The notes below the pieces were generated by a model. That model did not search any database. It saw only the letters and a list, made by a program, of their open reading frames with translations, and was not told where the DNA came from. DNA of 64,000 bases from contig NC_081408.1 of the NCBI RefSeq assembly GCF_030272615.1, positions 341,519,793 to 341,583,792 of the forward strand, in the 5' to 3' direction. Positions 36,247-47,480 of the stretch are shown here, in pieces. Origin of the DNA: Cryptomeria japonica (taxonomy: Eukaryota; Streptophyta; Pinopsida; Cupressales; Cupressaceae). A program made the translations under genes and the position numbers. The first letter of the stretch is position 1; every line of letters begins with the position of its first letter.

Positions 36247-37539
36247 TTAGTTTGCCAGTTCAATGACTTCCACACTAGGTGCAAAAACCAGTTCTTCTTG
36301 AATCATTTCTTTTGGCTTCTTTTTCCACGCTTTCTTCATATCCGCTTGAACAGTTTCAACATCAATCTTTCCTTCCGGAGTGATTGGTATATCATCCGAT
36401 ATATTCTTTCTCATCCTGCAGAATCTTGTTGTATGACCCGGTTTGTTGCAATGATAGCAAACCATTCCAGGTGCTCTCCAAGGTCCATTATTCATGTTTC
36501 CATTCTTCCTTCTGCATGTTGCAGCAATGTGACCACTACCATTACAAATCAAACAGGTTTCTCTCCATCTAGTTGCCGCTTGATAGCCACCGCTACCTGA
36601 CTGATGATTATAGGTATTAAACTAGTTTGGATTCCAGTTCCCAGAAGGTTCAGGAAAAACTCCTTGACTCCTTTGAGGATACCTTTTGGTGTTGTGCACG
36701 ACAAACCTACATTCAAATGCTCTATACCCAAACTTGTTGCATGCATAACAATTACCATTGAATCTATTGGGTCTAGGCTTATCATTTAGAAAGTAGGGAA
36801 AATTATTGTAGGCCTTACTTCTACATACATTGGCAATGTGTCCTTCCTTGAGACAATTAAAGAAAACAGGTTTGAATGTTTGCTTACCTTTATCCTTTGG
36901 TGCCAGTTTCTTCTTTGATGCTGCATCGTTTGTTCTAGAGGTCTCACCTTCCTCATATTCTGAGAAACCAATTCCATTAGTATTCTTTACCTGTTTAGTT
37001 GATTCAAACTTTTGCTCTAGCTTAACAGTCCTCTTATTGAATTTGGAAAGTATTTCCTTTGACTCAGTGAGTTCTTTGGAAATAGCAGCATTGGATTCCT
37101 TCAAGATTGCATTTTCAGAGATAGCCAAGTTTAGTTCGCCTTGCATTTCTTCTTTTTCCATTTTTCTTTCTTGAAGAAGAGCGGTAAGTGTACTGATTTC
37201 TTGCTTCACCTTGGAGATCTCATGATCTTTGTCTTTTACCAAATCTTTAGTTTTCTTCTGGTTCTCAAGCTCTTGACACATTTAGATAGTCAGTCCTTCC
37301 AACTCCTTTCTTAGGTTGGCATTGGATTCATTCAGTTTTTCCACTTCTTCAACTAGGGCTTCCATGTCTACTTCATCAGAAGAATTGTTTTCAGTAAGCT
37401 CCATCAGTTTCTCAGCATCCTCTCTTCTTTTGGCTGAAGAAGCTTTATATTTGACTTTAAGTTCATCATAGGCTTGCTTAGTCTGAGTGAGCCGATGAGT
37501 AAGTTCCCTCACAGTGTATTCCCCCATATCTCCTTTCAA
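36247..37539 (-). pseudogene. Gag of the gag+ORF2 element: coiled coil and four zinc knuckles, two stops
   Basis: From ATG 37539 (MKGDMGEYTVRELTHRL) a single frame of about 430 codons runs to the TAA at 36247-36249, broken only by TAA 37282-37284 and TAG 36622-36624. The first half (to about 37000) is strongly helical, Glu/Lys/Leu-rich coiled coil. The knuckles are FNCLKEGHIANVC (first Cys replaced by Phe), CYACNKFGYRAFEC (His replaced by Tyr), CLICNGSGHIAATC (intact) and CYHCNKPGHTTRFC (intact). The usual copia N-terminal gag core is not recognisable, so the protein may be a reduced Gag that co-assembles with a partner's. The plus-strand relative is at 12463-13586. Confidence 0.85.
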
Positions 37540-37563
37540 GTGGTTAAACTTATAGAAAGGTTG

Positions 37564-37575
37564 GCTCTGATACCA
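37564..37575 (-). other. Primer binding site (initiator tRNA-Met type)
   Basis: The sense strand reads TGGTATCAGAGC two bases after the LTR end at 37578. This is a full match to the usual plant copia PBS. Confidence 0.93.
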
Positions 37576-37577
37576 AT

Positions 37578-38760
37578 TGATGAATACTAAGAGGGGGGGT
37601 GAATTATTATACCAAAAAATACTGAACTCAAAAACTTAAATAGTCTAGTAGTAAACCGATAAAATTGTTTTACAAACAAACCGGTTAACACACATGCAAA
37701 CCAAACAGCAAATAAGGCATTCACCCACAGAAGCACAATCACCATAACACAAGAGATTTTGACATGGAAACCCAAATGGGAAAAACCACAGTGAGATGAG
37801 ACTCACAAGTAACTATCTGCAGAATAGTAACCAAACCGGTTAAGGTCATACAATGTTCTTCACCAGAACAGATCCTATTAGGAATCTCAATCTCTGTTAG
37901 GAGATAAGTTTGATTAAAGACTACCTTGTGAGAGGATTTCAGATCCACAATTGTGAACCACCTTGTTAGAGGATTTACAAAGGCTCTGCCAAGCCTACCC
38001 GGTTAAGGGTTTTTAGACTTGTCGAAGATGTAAGTAATCAACAATTGAGCGATCTAGATACTAGCAAAGTATGCTTGGTTTGATCCTTGATAGCTCATTG
38101 TTAATGCATTCCAGCTTTACTTCAGTCTTCAATATCTCCACTCTTTGTTGCTTCGCACAAACTTGATCTTGTCTTCTCAGATCATACATGCAAAAACTCA
38201 TGCACTATTAAAAACCCTAACAACCTTTAAAACCCTAGACATGATATCCCTAAAAAGGAATATGATTTCATGTCGGTCCAATAGGATTACATTGCAAGTT
38301 CCTATGTTCAGTGTATCTAGACACATTTGGTAACACGACACAAAATTACCGTCAAAGTATCGGTGGATGGTAACTCATCACAAAGATACTGGTTGGTAAC
38401 TCATCACAGAGTATTACCGATTCATACAACTTCACCGATTACTGGGTGGGAACTCAGAGTAATACCGGTTCAAATATTAAACCAATTACCGGTTGACAAA
38501 AATGAAGACTAGGAAAATGATAACTGTCGCTTTAGTTCCTTAGTTCCGTTCCGCTTGAGATCCTCGAACCGCTTGAGGTCTTCATACCGCTTGAGATCGA
38601 TAAACACTTTCTGCAAAACACCAATAGTCTAAAGACTACTACATAATACCGGTTTGGAACAAAGACTGGTTGAGCATGACTCATACATTTAAAAAGTGAT
38701 CTCATAGCAAGTGTGTGTCCATCAATGACAATCACAACATAATCATGAAAAATGCCAACA
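37578..38760 (-). repeat. 5' LTR of the gag+ORF2 element
   Basis: It pairs with 29837-31020 base for base over nearly all its length, with scattered substitutions. It ends next to the PBS and is followed on the plus strand by the ATAAGA target duplication. Confidence 0.92.
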
Positions 38761-38766
38761 ATAAGA

Positions 38767-39464
38767 CCATATCCATGGTGCTTCAACATCAGCTGAGTGT
38801 TTGTGGAGGTGTTTAATACATCTTGATCCATGTTATTTTTTAGCATGAGGGTGAACATCATGACATGTTAGATGTGGTTTGTCTAACTAAATGTATGGTT
38901 GACATAGTGTAGTGATGGGTGCACTAGTAGTGCTTCAACACACATTATTTGTATGTATCTTACTATATTTATATATATACCCACCACTTGTTTAGTTACC
39001 TATTGAGGTCAACCTTGTGGTTGGAGAAGTTATCATTAGTAGTTCTGAGGTGTTCCTTGTTTAAGGTTGGAAAAGTATGTAGTTTTGGTGTGAAGAATTG
39101 ACTATTGTATGTGATATCCTTGTTGTGAGTGTGTGATGTTGACCCTTGTATGAGGTTCTTCATCACCTTTTTGATCATTTTTTCACAATCTTATTGGGTT
39201 GTTTAACCCTAGATTGGTCATAGTTGAGCTTTTTGATGTCCTACAATCATGTTTTGCTCCTAAGTCGTGTGTAGTTATTAGGCCACTACCCTCAAAATCT
39301 CACATAATTATATAAATTACTCATTTAACACATCATCAAATATAAATTATGATCAGTAACTCCATAATTCAATAAATAAATAATAAAATACATCTTAAAA
39401 TTCTAAAGCTCGTTCTAAAAGAACACATATACATAAGATAAGATTACAAAAATGATACATACAT
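38767..39464 (+). other. AT-rich spacer, nothing recognised
   Basis: Flanking DNA of the gag+ORF2 insertion. No frame, LTR or repeat was found. Confidence 0.4.
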
Positions 39465-42400
39465 TATAATGATAACAATCCAACATGAAATATAAATTAA
39501 TATAATCTACTAAACAATATGAACGTCACCACTATAAAAGAATTCAAAACCACTCATATAAATATCTTTTATAAAATCTAAAACTAAATATCTTTCATTT
39601 CCCCTCACTCATTGAGGTTTTCTTAGCCACATAATTTGTCTTACTTAAGCTCTTCATATATACCATTATCTACCACTTGGTCCTTAGGAATGATGTCATG
39701 CACACAAGTAAGTGATAAAACTATCCATCACAAAGTGGGTTCTCTTGGTAATAGCCCCACTTGATGCTATGTTTCTACATCAAAATAAGTGCAAACTCCA
39801 TATTGTTCCAAACTTATTTTGAGTTATGTCCCAAAGTGTTTATCCCCTGAAACCAAAAGCCACATGGTATGATTTAAAGCTATTCCATTGTCTTTATGGA
39901 CCCGCAATATATCCAATGAAATTTAAGTCTATGGTAGCTTTCAATTGGCATCTGATGTTTTTTTATTATGCACTTAAAAAATAGCCAAATGTCATATTTA
40001 AAAAAAAAATTGAGTGGCCCCTTCACATACAATCGAATAATATATTTTGTTGTTTTATTCTCTTCAAATTGTTTACTCGCAATGGCTTATTTGACCCTTT
40101 ACATGAGTCATTGAATTAATGAACGACATTGCAATTGATCCAAAAGGAATATGAGTTCATTCATCACAAAATGCCATTGCAAGCCATAAGGAATATGAGT
40201 CACTGTTTTCAACATGCCTTAGCCTACAATTTTTTAAAGATAGATAGTTCATAAGAGAGCTATTGTTGCAAATTAGGTGTTTGTGTAATTTGAAAGATTG
40301 TTTTTTTAAGAAGTTTTTAATTTTGAGGAAATTTCTTGGAACATTTATTTTTCGATATTATTAATCTTAAGGAAATTTCTTGGAATATCTGTTTTTCGAT
40401 ATGCACATTTTATATGTTCTTACACCTTATTTATTTGTATGTCTACTAATGTTTGAGTTTTTCTATTAAATTAGTTGAATCTTAAATTATGAAATTCTAG
40501 GAGGGTATAATATTATCAAAGAATTCCTATGTCCACATTTTAAATTCTCATATTTAAAAATTTGTTATACTAATACTTTGTACTTTTTTTAATAACTCTT
40601 ATGTCTGCATTTCAAAGTCCAAATTTAAGAAAAAATATTTTATCAATACTTTGTACTAATTGAAGCTCTAGTATTTCCCAACAATTACCTACCTATCATG
40701 ATGTCTTCCAAACATAGCTCTATCTAAGACTTAACTAAATTACTTCCTTGGACAACCAAGAGAGTAAAACAAACCATTCAAGAAAGGAAAATTAACTGAC
40801 CAAGTTGAGGATTCAAAGGCACATGTAAGGGATACCATAAATTTTAGAAATAGATAGGATTTGTTTAAAGTTTTCTTCAAGAAATATTTTGAAGGTATCC
40901 TCTTTGTAATGCATGGAAGTGTGACTTGGGAAAGATAATTGTGTTAAACTAATTTAAAATCCTTGAAGTAATGGAGTGGGTATACAAAATGTACGACCAT
41001 ATATCTAGAAGTGTTATAGATGATGATGAGAGAAATACATTGTTCACTATGAGTAGGGATTTGATACAAATTGCATTACATATTAACCCTAATACATCAG
41101 AAAAATAAGTCTACAAAACCTAGCCATATAATTTAGAAAAGGTAGACAAAGTCATGGGATCAAATGGTTTCTCCACTATAGGATTAAAAAGGGACAAAAA
41201 TGTTATGAAGATGGGGACAATTTCTAATAATGAAAATGAACCTCTTGACATGGATAAATTTTAAGGGTACCACAGGGACACTTATTAAGGATTATTCTAG
41301 TTACTTAGAATAGATACACAAAACAAGATTAAAAAAAATGGGGTAATGCTAATTTCTTTTAATATTCAACATCTTCAAACCAGCATAATATTTTATTGTG
41401 GTAGAATCTAATAGATAAAAATAGGATAATGCTAATTTCTTTTAATATTCAGCATCTTCAAACCAACATAATATTTTATTGTGGTAGAATCTAATTACAC
41501 GATGAAATATATAATTTTGAAAAATATGGTTTTGGTAATACCTTTAGATGCTACTCATTCATATTTTTTCATGAGAATGAAAAGATGCTTAGAGAGCTTA
41601 AATAAAATGAATTGCCACCAAGATTTGTTAGCCCTATTTAAATGTGGACTATCAACCTTGGTAAAAGATTCTCTTACTCTAACTACTATCTCATTAAGGA
41701 CTTCTTTGTTAATCCCATATTGAAGAGGTTATGGTGCATAAGTCCAATATTGTTTAAGGAGTTTTAGGAATTCCTTAAGTTCAAAGTGCTAAAACAAGGT
41801 TCAAATATCAAACACATGTTGTTCCTTCCAATGACACATGTCCTTCTCAAGTACACATATCATTCTCATCCATGACGTTTGCCCTTTTCAGGGACATGTG
41901 TCTCATACTCATGCCTCTCCATCTCTCAAATAAAGCCTATTTAAACCACCCATTTTCCTTCTAAAATCAACCCACTTTCATTTTCATACCCTCACAATGC
42001 ATAAATGCTTACTCACCTTTTGCACATTCATATCCATTTAGGATCCATCTTTGCATCTCATTTTAGCTTAATCCATTTTGCATTCACTATCATGGAGTAG
42101 AATCGAGTATCTATCATATAACAAGAACACATCAAATCAGGGGACTATCAAATCAAAGGAGGAAGATAGAGTTTGCACTTTAATTAGTTTTATTTTGTTT
42201 ATCTAGTTTTCTTCCTTCTTAGCGTCCTAATCTTGAGTGTTGTTTAAATATGTGTCTGTTGATCTTGTTTAGTTTGTCTTTTTAGTCTCTCTAGTTTACA
42301 TTCACTATTTTGTGCATACACCTAGTTGACTATCTATTCTAATCAGTTCACTTCGGTGTACTCCTAGTCCCATGCAACAATCTAACCCACTTCACTTGCC

Positions 42401-42860
42401 CATGAAAATAGTTAACTCCCCTAAATATCTCATGCATTTAGTTAATTCATTTATGTGGGAAATTAACTCATCAATCAACTTTTCATCTCACTAGTAAATT
42501 TGGGTTGAGCAATAATAATTATTTTAATTCAAATTAAAATATTGTGCAACTCTCCCATGGTTGCCACATCTCCTCATAAACACCCATAATCATGGATCAG
42601 ATATGAGGTTCTACATTGAATCTTAGTAATTCATCTAATTCTTTTGAAACCCTATATCAAACCCAATACTCAACATTTCATAAGGATTAATTTTACAAAT
42701 ACATATCCTATTAGTTTGACATTTAGGGAATGTAATCATTATGTTGTAAAATTGAGCACCCACATTCCCAAATGAGAAAAGCTTCTAATTATGCTTAAAT
42801 TAAGGTTTTCATGTGTATAATTTGAGCGTTTAATTTATTTGATTTTTATTCTTATTGGTT
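39465..42860 (+). repeat. Large diverged direct duplication, copy B (pairs with 22350-28110)
   Basis: Same block order and orientation as copy A. It lacks the inserts at 24381-25872 and 26340-27600 of copy A, and has an 83-bp tandem duplication of its own. A roughly 400-bp stretch at 42340-42790 matches 27640-28020 (ending GCACCCACATTCC). Confidence 0.75.
41344..41509 (+). repeat. 83-bp tandem duplication
   Basis: TAATGCTAATTTCTTTTAAT starts at 41344 and again at 41427, and the following bases also match. It occurs once in the other copy of the duplication (about 26025), so it arose after the two copies separated. Confidence 0.85.
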
Positions 42861-43447
42861 TATTCTTTTTTGCATGCATTCATTTTAGTGAAATTGACAC
42901 GTATCCTTATTTACATCTAATGCTTGTAATTGTGAGCTTTATCTTGCAAGTGTGTGTTCTTGAGGTAATTTTGGTATTCAAGTTTTTATAGGAGCTTTGA
43001 ATTATAAAATAAACATCACAATTGCATCCAAGGAGGTTGACAAACAATTTTTTCTATAAATGTGTCATTCAAAGAACACCATAATATGAAATTATATGAT
43101 GGCCTTGAGATGTAATAATATGGGTCAAAGCATAAAGAAAAATAAGTATCAAAAGATATAAAGATAAACCAAAGAAAAAGATAAGAAACTGCCAACTAAC
43201 ACATAAAAATAATATATTATTCCAAGGTGTGTAAAATATTTAAGGATGGATTTGGATCATGTTTTATTTAGGGAAGAAAACATCCCATATAAGGCAAGAG
43301 TCTAGTTTTGGGAAGGAAACAATATATGAGACAAGTTATAAACTAATATTAGATTTTCATGATGGCAAATAATGGTTTCAATAATGTGTTATCAAGTTTG
43401 ATGTAGATTTTTATAATTTTGCATTAAAGTATATGTTTCTAAGTGTT
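42861..43447 (+). other. AT-rich spacer, nothing recognised
   Basis: No supported feature on either strand. Confidence 0.4.
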
Positions 43448-44211
43448 TTATTTGAAGATTTGAAAGAACATGTTGATGTTTAGTGTTTGATATTTTTTCA
43501 TTGATGGATTTTCAAAAGATTCACAAAACTTGTTGCTTGTTGAATATAGAAGGTATCCTAGTTTTCTATTAAGCAGGGAAGGGTCATGATCCCATATAGT
43601 TAACAGTATAGAATAGCCAACCACAAAACAACCACTAGATCTCAAAATAGCTAGTGGCACCAGCCAACCATCGAACATACATAACAAGTACCATCATAGT
43701 ATCCAAGCCAAACATAACCGCTAAATTAATTAACAAACCATCCAAAAATATAAAAGGCATGCAAGCCAAACAATATCATAAACATAAGTCTTAGAGAAAC
43801 CACAATAAAATAAATACAATGTATAACTAATCCTAGCCAAAAAAGAAAGCAAACCCTGGATTGACAACCTATTTCTTTTGATCTTTGATAAGACCCTAGT
43901 TCTTTTCCAGAATGCAGAGATTCCTCTTCCAATCTTCGGCATCAGGGCCACAATCTTCAGGATCCTTCCCTTTTTTCTATTGTTTCTTTATCTTTCTATG
44001 TCCCAAGACCACACCCATCATCTCCTTCCGCATAATTATGTCTATGATTAGGGTAAGGGATTTGACTGCCTTCAACAAGAACTTTTTATCAACTTTGAGG
44101 CTCTCTACATTAGTTTTTAGGTCATTTAGTCTCACCTGCATATCAACGACTTGGACTTTAAGATTAGCCATCATGTCATTAGTAGCCAAAAAGGAATTAA
44201 CCTGTACTTAA
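43448..44211 (-). pseudogene. Possible small retroelement remnant with coiled-coil-like segment
   Basis: The minus strand at 44189-43977 reads a helical segment (MANLKVQVVDMQVRLNDLK, then NVESLKVDKKFLLKAV). Downstream frames (43951-43730) are hydrophobic and broken. This may be part of the gypsy relic that follows, in its sense direction upstream or nested. Identity is uncertain. Confidence 0.3.
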
Positions 44212-47200
44212 TTATATTTATGAGAAGGTATCCTAGTTACTAAGTGGGCCAAAAGACATAAACCAAGGTTTATTCAAGCATAGGACATTTTCATCTACCC
44301 CGGTGTATAACTAGGTACAAAATGGAATGAATTAAACTAATAACGTGGAAATGGGATGAGTAAATTAATGAGGATATATAATATGTATGATTCTAGTTTA
44401 TTAAATATGGTGCCTATGAGAAGGTTTTCACCATGGTACTTGTCCAAGGTGCTATCAAAAGTGGATTTCACTAAAGGACAATTTTTTATCTTTACTATTT
44501 ATTTTTTAATTTTTTTGGATGTTAAAAATGATGAATGTTTGCTAGGTTTTCATAATGGTGGTTCTCCCAAGGCACCATAGAAATTGTTTTCACCATAGCG
44601 CGAAAAAAAATATCTTCACATTTTTCTAATTTTTCATTTTTTTGGTATTTTATTGTTCTTTTTAATTTTTTGAATATTTAGGACTAAGGGACTTGGTGTG
44701 TTTTCTAAAATAAGTTGTTGGATATAATTCTATATAAAAAGCTTGTTTGTGGTTAGTGATTATAAAATCTTCATAGAGAGCCATGAATTTAGATATAACT
44801 TCTATAATTTCAAATATGTCCAAAGACATAGGATCTTGTTGGCCCTCAAAAATTATTTTTGGATATACAAGTGGAATATCAATGGAAATTGTAATGGTAT
44901 ACATGTTTATCTCATTAAATAAGGTGGAAAATTCAACTAAGGAGTATTTGAAGTTATGTTCCTTAACATGATTAACAACGAGAAAGGCTCATACCACAAT
45001 ATTGAATGTGGGATTGATATCATAGGATTTTTCCACTAGAGGCATATATCCTAAACCAAATATTTTATTATTAACCTTGATAGTGATTAGTTCATGAGGA
45101 CCTTATTCATATAATCCCAAATCTTTACCCTTTCTAGCTCATATTCCTACACATTTTGAGTTCCTTCAAATGGGTCTCTTCAACAAAGCATGCTACAAAT
45201 TCTTCATCTTTGAATAATCAATGATTTATATGAATGTTTGTGGTTTTATAATCAAGAAGGTATTATGTACAAAATTTATTGTACCACACTAGATGTGAGA
45301 GTTGTCTTTTGTTCTTGTCGAGGTCTATCGTAGAAGTTTGGAGAAAGAGGGAGTTAACCAACATGAAAAGCATTGTGTATCTCGTGCTCCCCATGCCCTT
45401 TCTCTATGATCTTGACTTTGACTTGGGCATAAAATTTCGTAGATGATGTTGATACCAACATGGTAGGTTCAACCAAGGATGAAGATAGAAATGATGGTGG
45501 AGGAATGATGACATCCACACTAGGAAAATGATGTGGTTTATCATAGTGATCCTTCAATAATATATAATATTAGAAGGTATTAGGGTTTGTTGAAACTATG
45601 GCTTCTACACAATTGTGTAAAAAGTTGATACATTCATGGTACGTAATGGGACTCCTTGCATGGCATGAATCTAGGGAGACCAAATCAAGAATATGCAACA
45701 TGGTATTCTATGATACTATACCCACTTGGATTGGGAGCCAAATGATGCCTTGGGAATCTATTTCTACTTAATCATATTCTCTCATGGTTATCTTCTTTTT
45801 TATTTTCATGTTATCATTTGAATATCTCAATTATTTTATTTTGTATGTACACATATTTAAAGCATACTCCCCATATATAAGGACTCATTTGAATTTATTT
45901 TCATTCATAATAGCATCTATATGGATTCATTTGTTATGGGACAATTCAATAGATAGCATGTCAATTATACTGAAAGTAGGTGCTATGGAAAAGACAAGTG
46001 TCCTATGAGGGCTCAAAATTGATTAAGCTTTACATCGCTAGGGATTTGAGACTCTCTTAAAGAATGCTCCAATATGTTTCTAAAAAGAGTTGATGATCTA
46101 AGAAGCTCCAAGATAGTAAGATGTTGTAGAGTCATCCTAATATGCTCAAGGAGTTCATATTGGGTGGCTTGTTGAGGATAAGGTTGTCCCTTGGATGGTA
46201 TCTAGCCACACCTAGTGGTCACAAGATAATTAATTGTAATATTATTGACTTATGGGTTGACCTATTCAATATTACCAACTACTAAGTCATATGAGGAGGG
46301 TGTGGTATTATATTATTTGTTTGATTGTTTTTATTTGGAGCATTATTAGACATTGAAGGTCAATTTTGGTCATATAAAATGGATCCTAATAGATACCTAA
46401 TTTCTCATTAGGTGAAGAGGATGAAGGAGATTCCACTATAAGTTTGTCATGATCAATAAGATCTTAAATGTAGTTTTTGAGTTGCACTTTGAAAGGGTGT
46501 GACCTTTAATCTAATGGTATTTACAGTATTTATTTTCTCTATACCCTTTGGGTTTTTCTTTACTCTCGTCAAAAGGCTGAGTGTATAGATATTTAATCGT
46601 GTTTTATTTGATGATCTTCTCAAATATTGTTTCTATAGATTCCCCTAAAGGATTATAATTACTTATTTTGTTTGTAGGGTCTCTTGATGGTCCTTGTGGT
46701 ATATAAATAGGTTTTTTTATAAGACATTTTAAATTTCAGGGTTTAATTTGCAATTCGTATAACTTTGGTATTAGCGATCCCATCACTTACAATATTTTTT
46801 TATTCATACCAAAATCTAGATTTTATTAGTTTGAGTCATATTGTATTTGTCCTTTTATAGATTTTGACCAATCCCTTAGAAATAAAGGATTTCTATAGGG
46901 TGAATGATTTCTCAATAATTTTATCAAAACTTATACCACAGTGGAATTGTAAATGAAAATCCATTTCAAGGATATATTTCATTGTAAATCACTTCATGGA
47001 AAACCATGTTAAATTCTTTCACGTTGTCATGTGGGTCTCACTTCCCTTTATATTGTGTAGCTTTGGGACTTCAATATTATAAGAGAAATGGATTGATGTT
47101 ATCGATTTCTCAAAGGGTTAGTGGCATAGTTCTTTGAATTTGCATGCTTTTTTTTGTTGTAAGGTCTCTCATTTCATCCCCTTAAGAGTGTCCATCTCTT

Positions 47201-47480
47201 GCCACTCTTGAGTGAAGGTATTCCTAAGTGTTGTATTTAGCATGAATGGTAGTGGTTATTGATGATTCAGTGTTTGTTGGTACATTGGAGGTTGAATGAA
47301 TTGTTGTTATTAAAGAGGTGGTTGTTGATATATAAATGATGTCAGAACTCAAATTTGTGGTGCCCTTTATTTCTTGAAATCTCATCTTTGTTTATTCTTG
47401 TGCAGTAAGATCTCTCAAAAATAATGGATCTGAAATAGTCCATAAGGTTCATCATGTTGTCAAGTTGAAATATCCAAGGT
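44212..47480 (-). pseudogene. Degenerate Ty3/gypsy gag-protease relic
   Basis: The minus strand near 47060-46930 reads gag core motifs across stops and shifts (VPKLHNIKGSETHMTT, KEFNMVFHEVIYNE). Near 46540-46440 a zinc-finger-like block KYCKYH..KGHTLSKC is followed by an I-L-L-I-run. It has the same layout as FCQFHRQPGHDTEKC in the intact element at 51575-54685. Further on, 45557-45354 reads KPHHFPSVDVIIPPP and 45060-44750 reads VNNKIFGLGYMP, plausible post-protease parts. No RT was found. It is old: every frame is broken many times. Confidence 0.6.

Larger units (their letters stand above)
29837..38760 (-). mobile_element. Complete gag+ORF2 LTR retrotransposon without pol (non-autonomous)
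   Basis: Both LTRs (29837-31020 and 37578-38760) are about 1.18 kb and very similar. Read on the minus strand, the order is 5' LTR, PBS (37575-37564), gag (37539-36247), spacer, ORF2 (35806-31298), purine-tract-rich 3' region and 3' LTR. ATAAGA flanks both ends (29831-29836 and 38761-38766), a 6-bp match standing as target duplication. No protease, integrase, RT or RNase H motif exists anywhere inside. Because both ends and the target duplication are intact, the missing pol is not a truncation. Without the nested solo LTR the element is about 7.7 kb. It must depend on proteins from another element; SIRE-like copia is the best guess. Confidence 0.88.

Noticed and set aside
22350-42860. CRISPR-like or origin-like arrays among the repeats
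   Set aside because: Repeats are long, few and diverged, with no regular spacers, and the sequence is eukaryotic.
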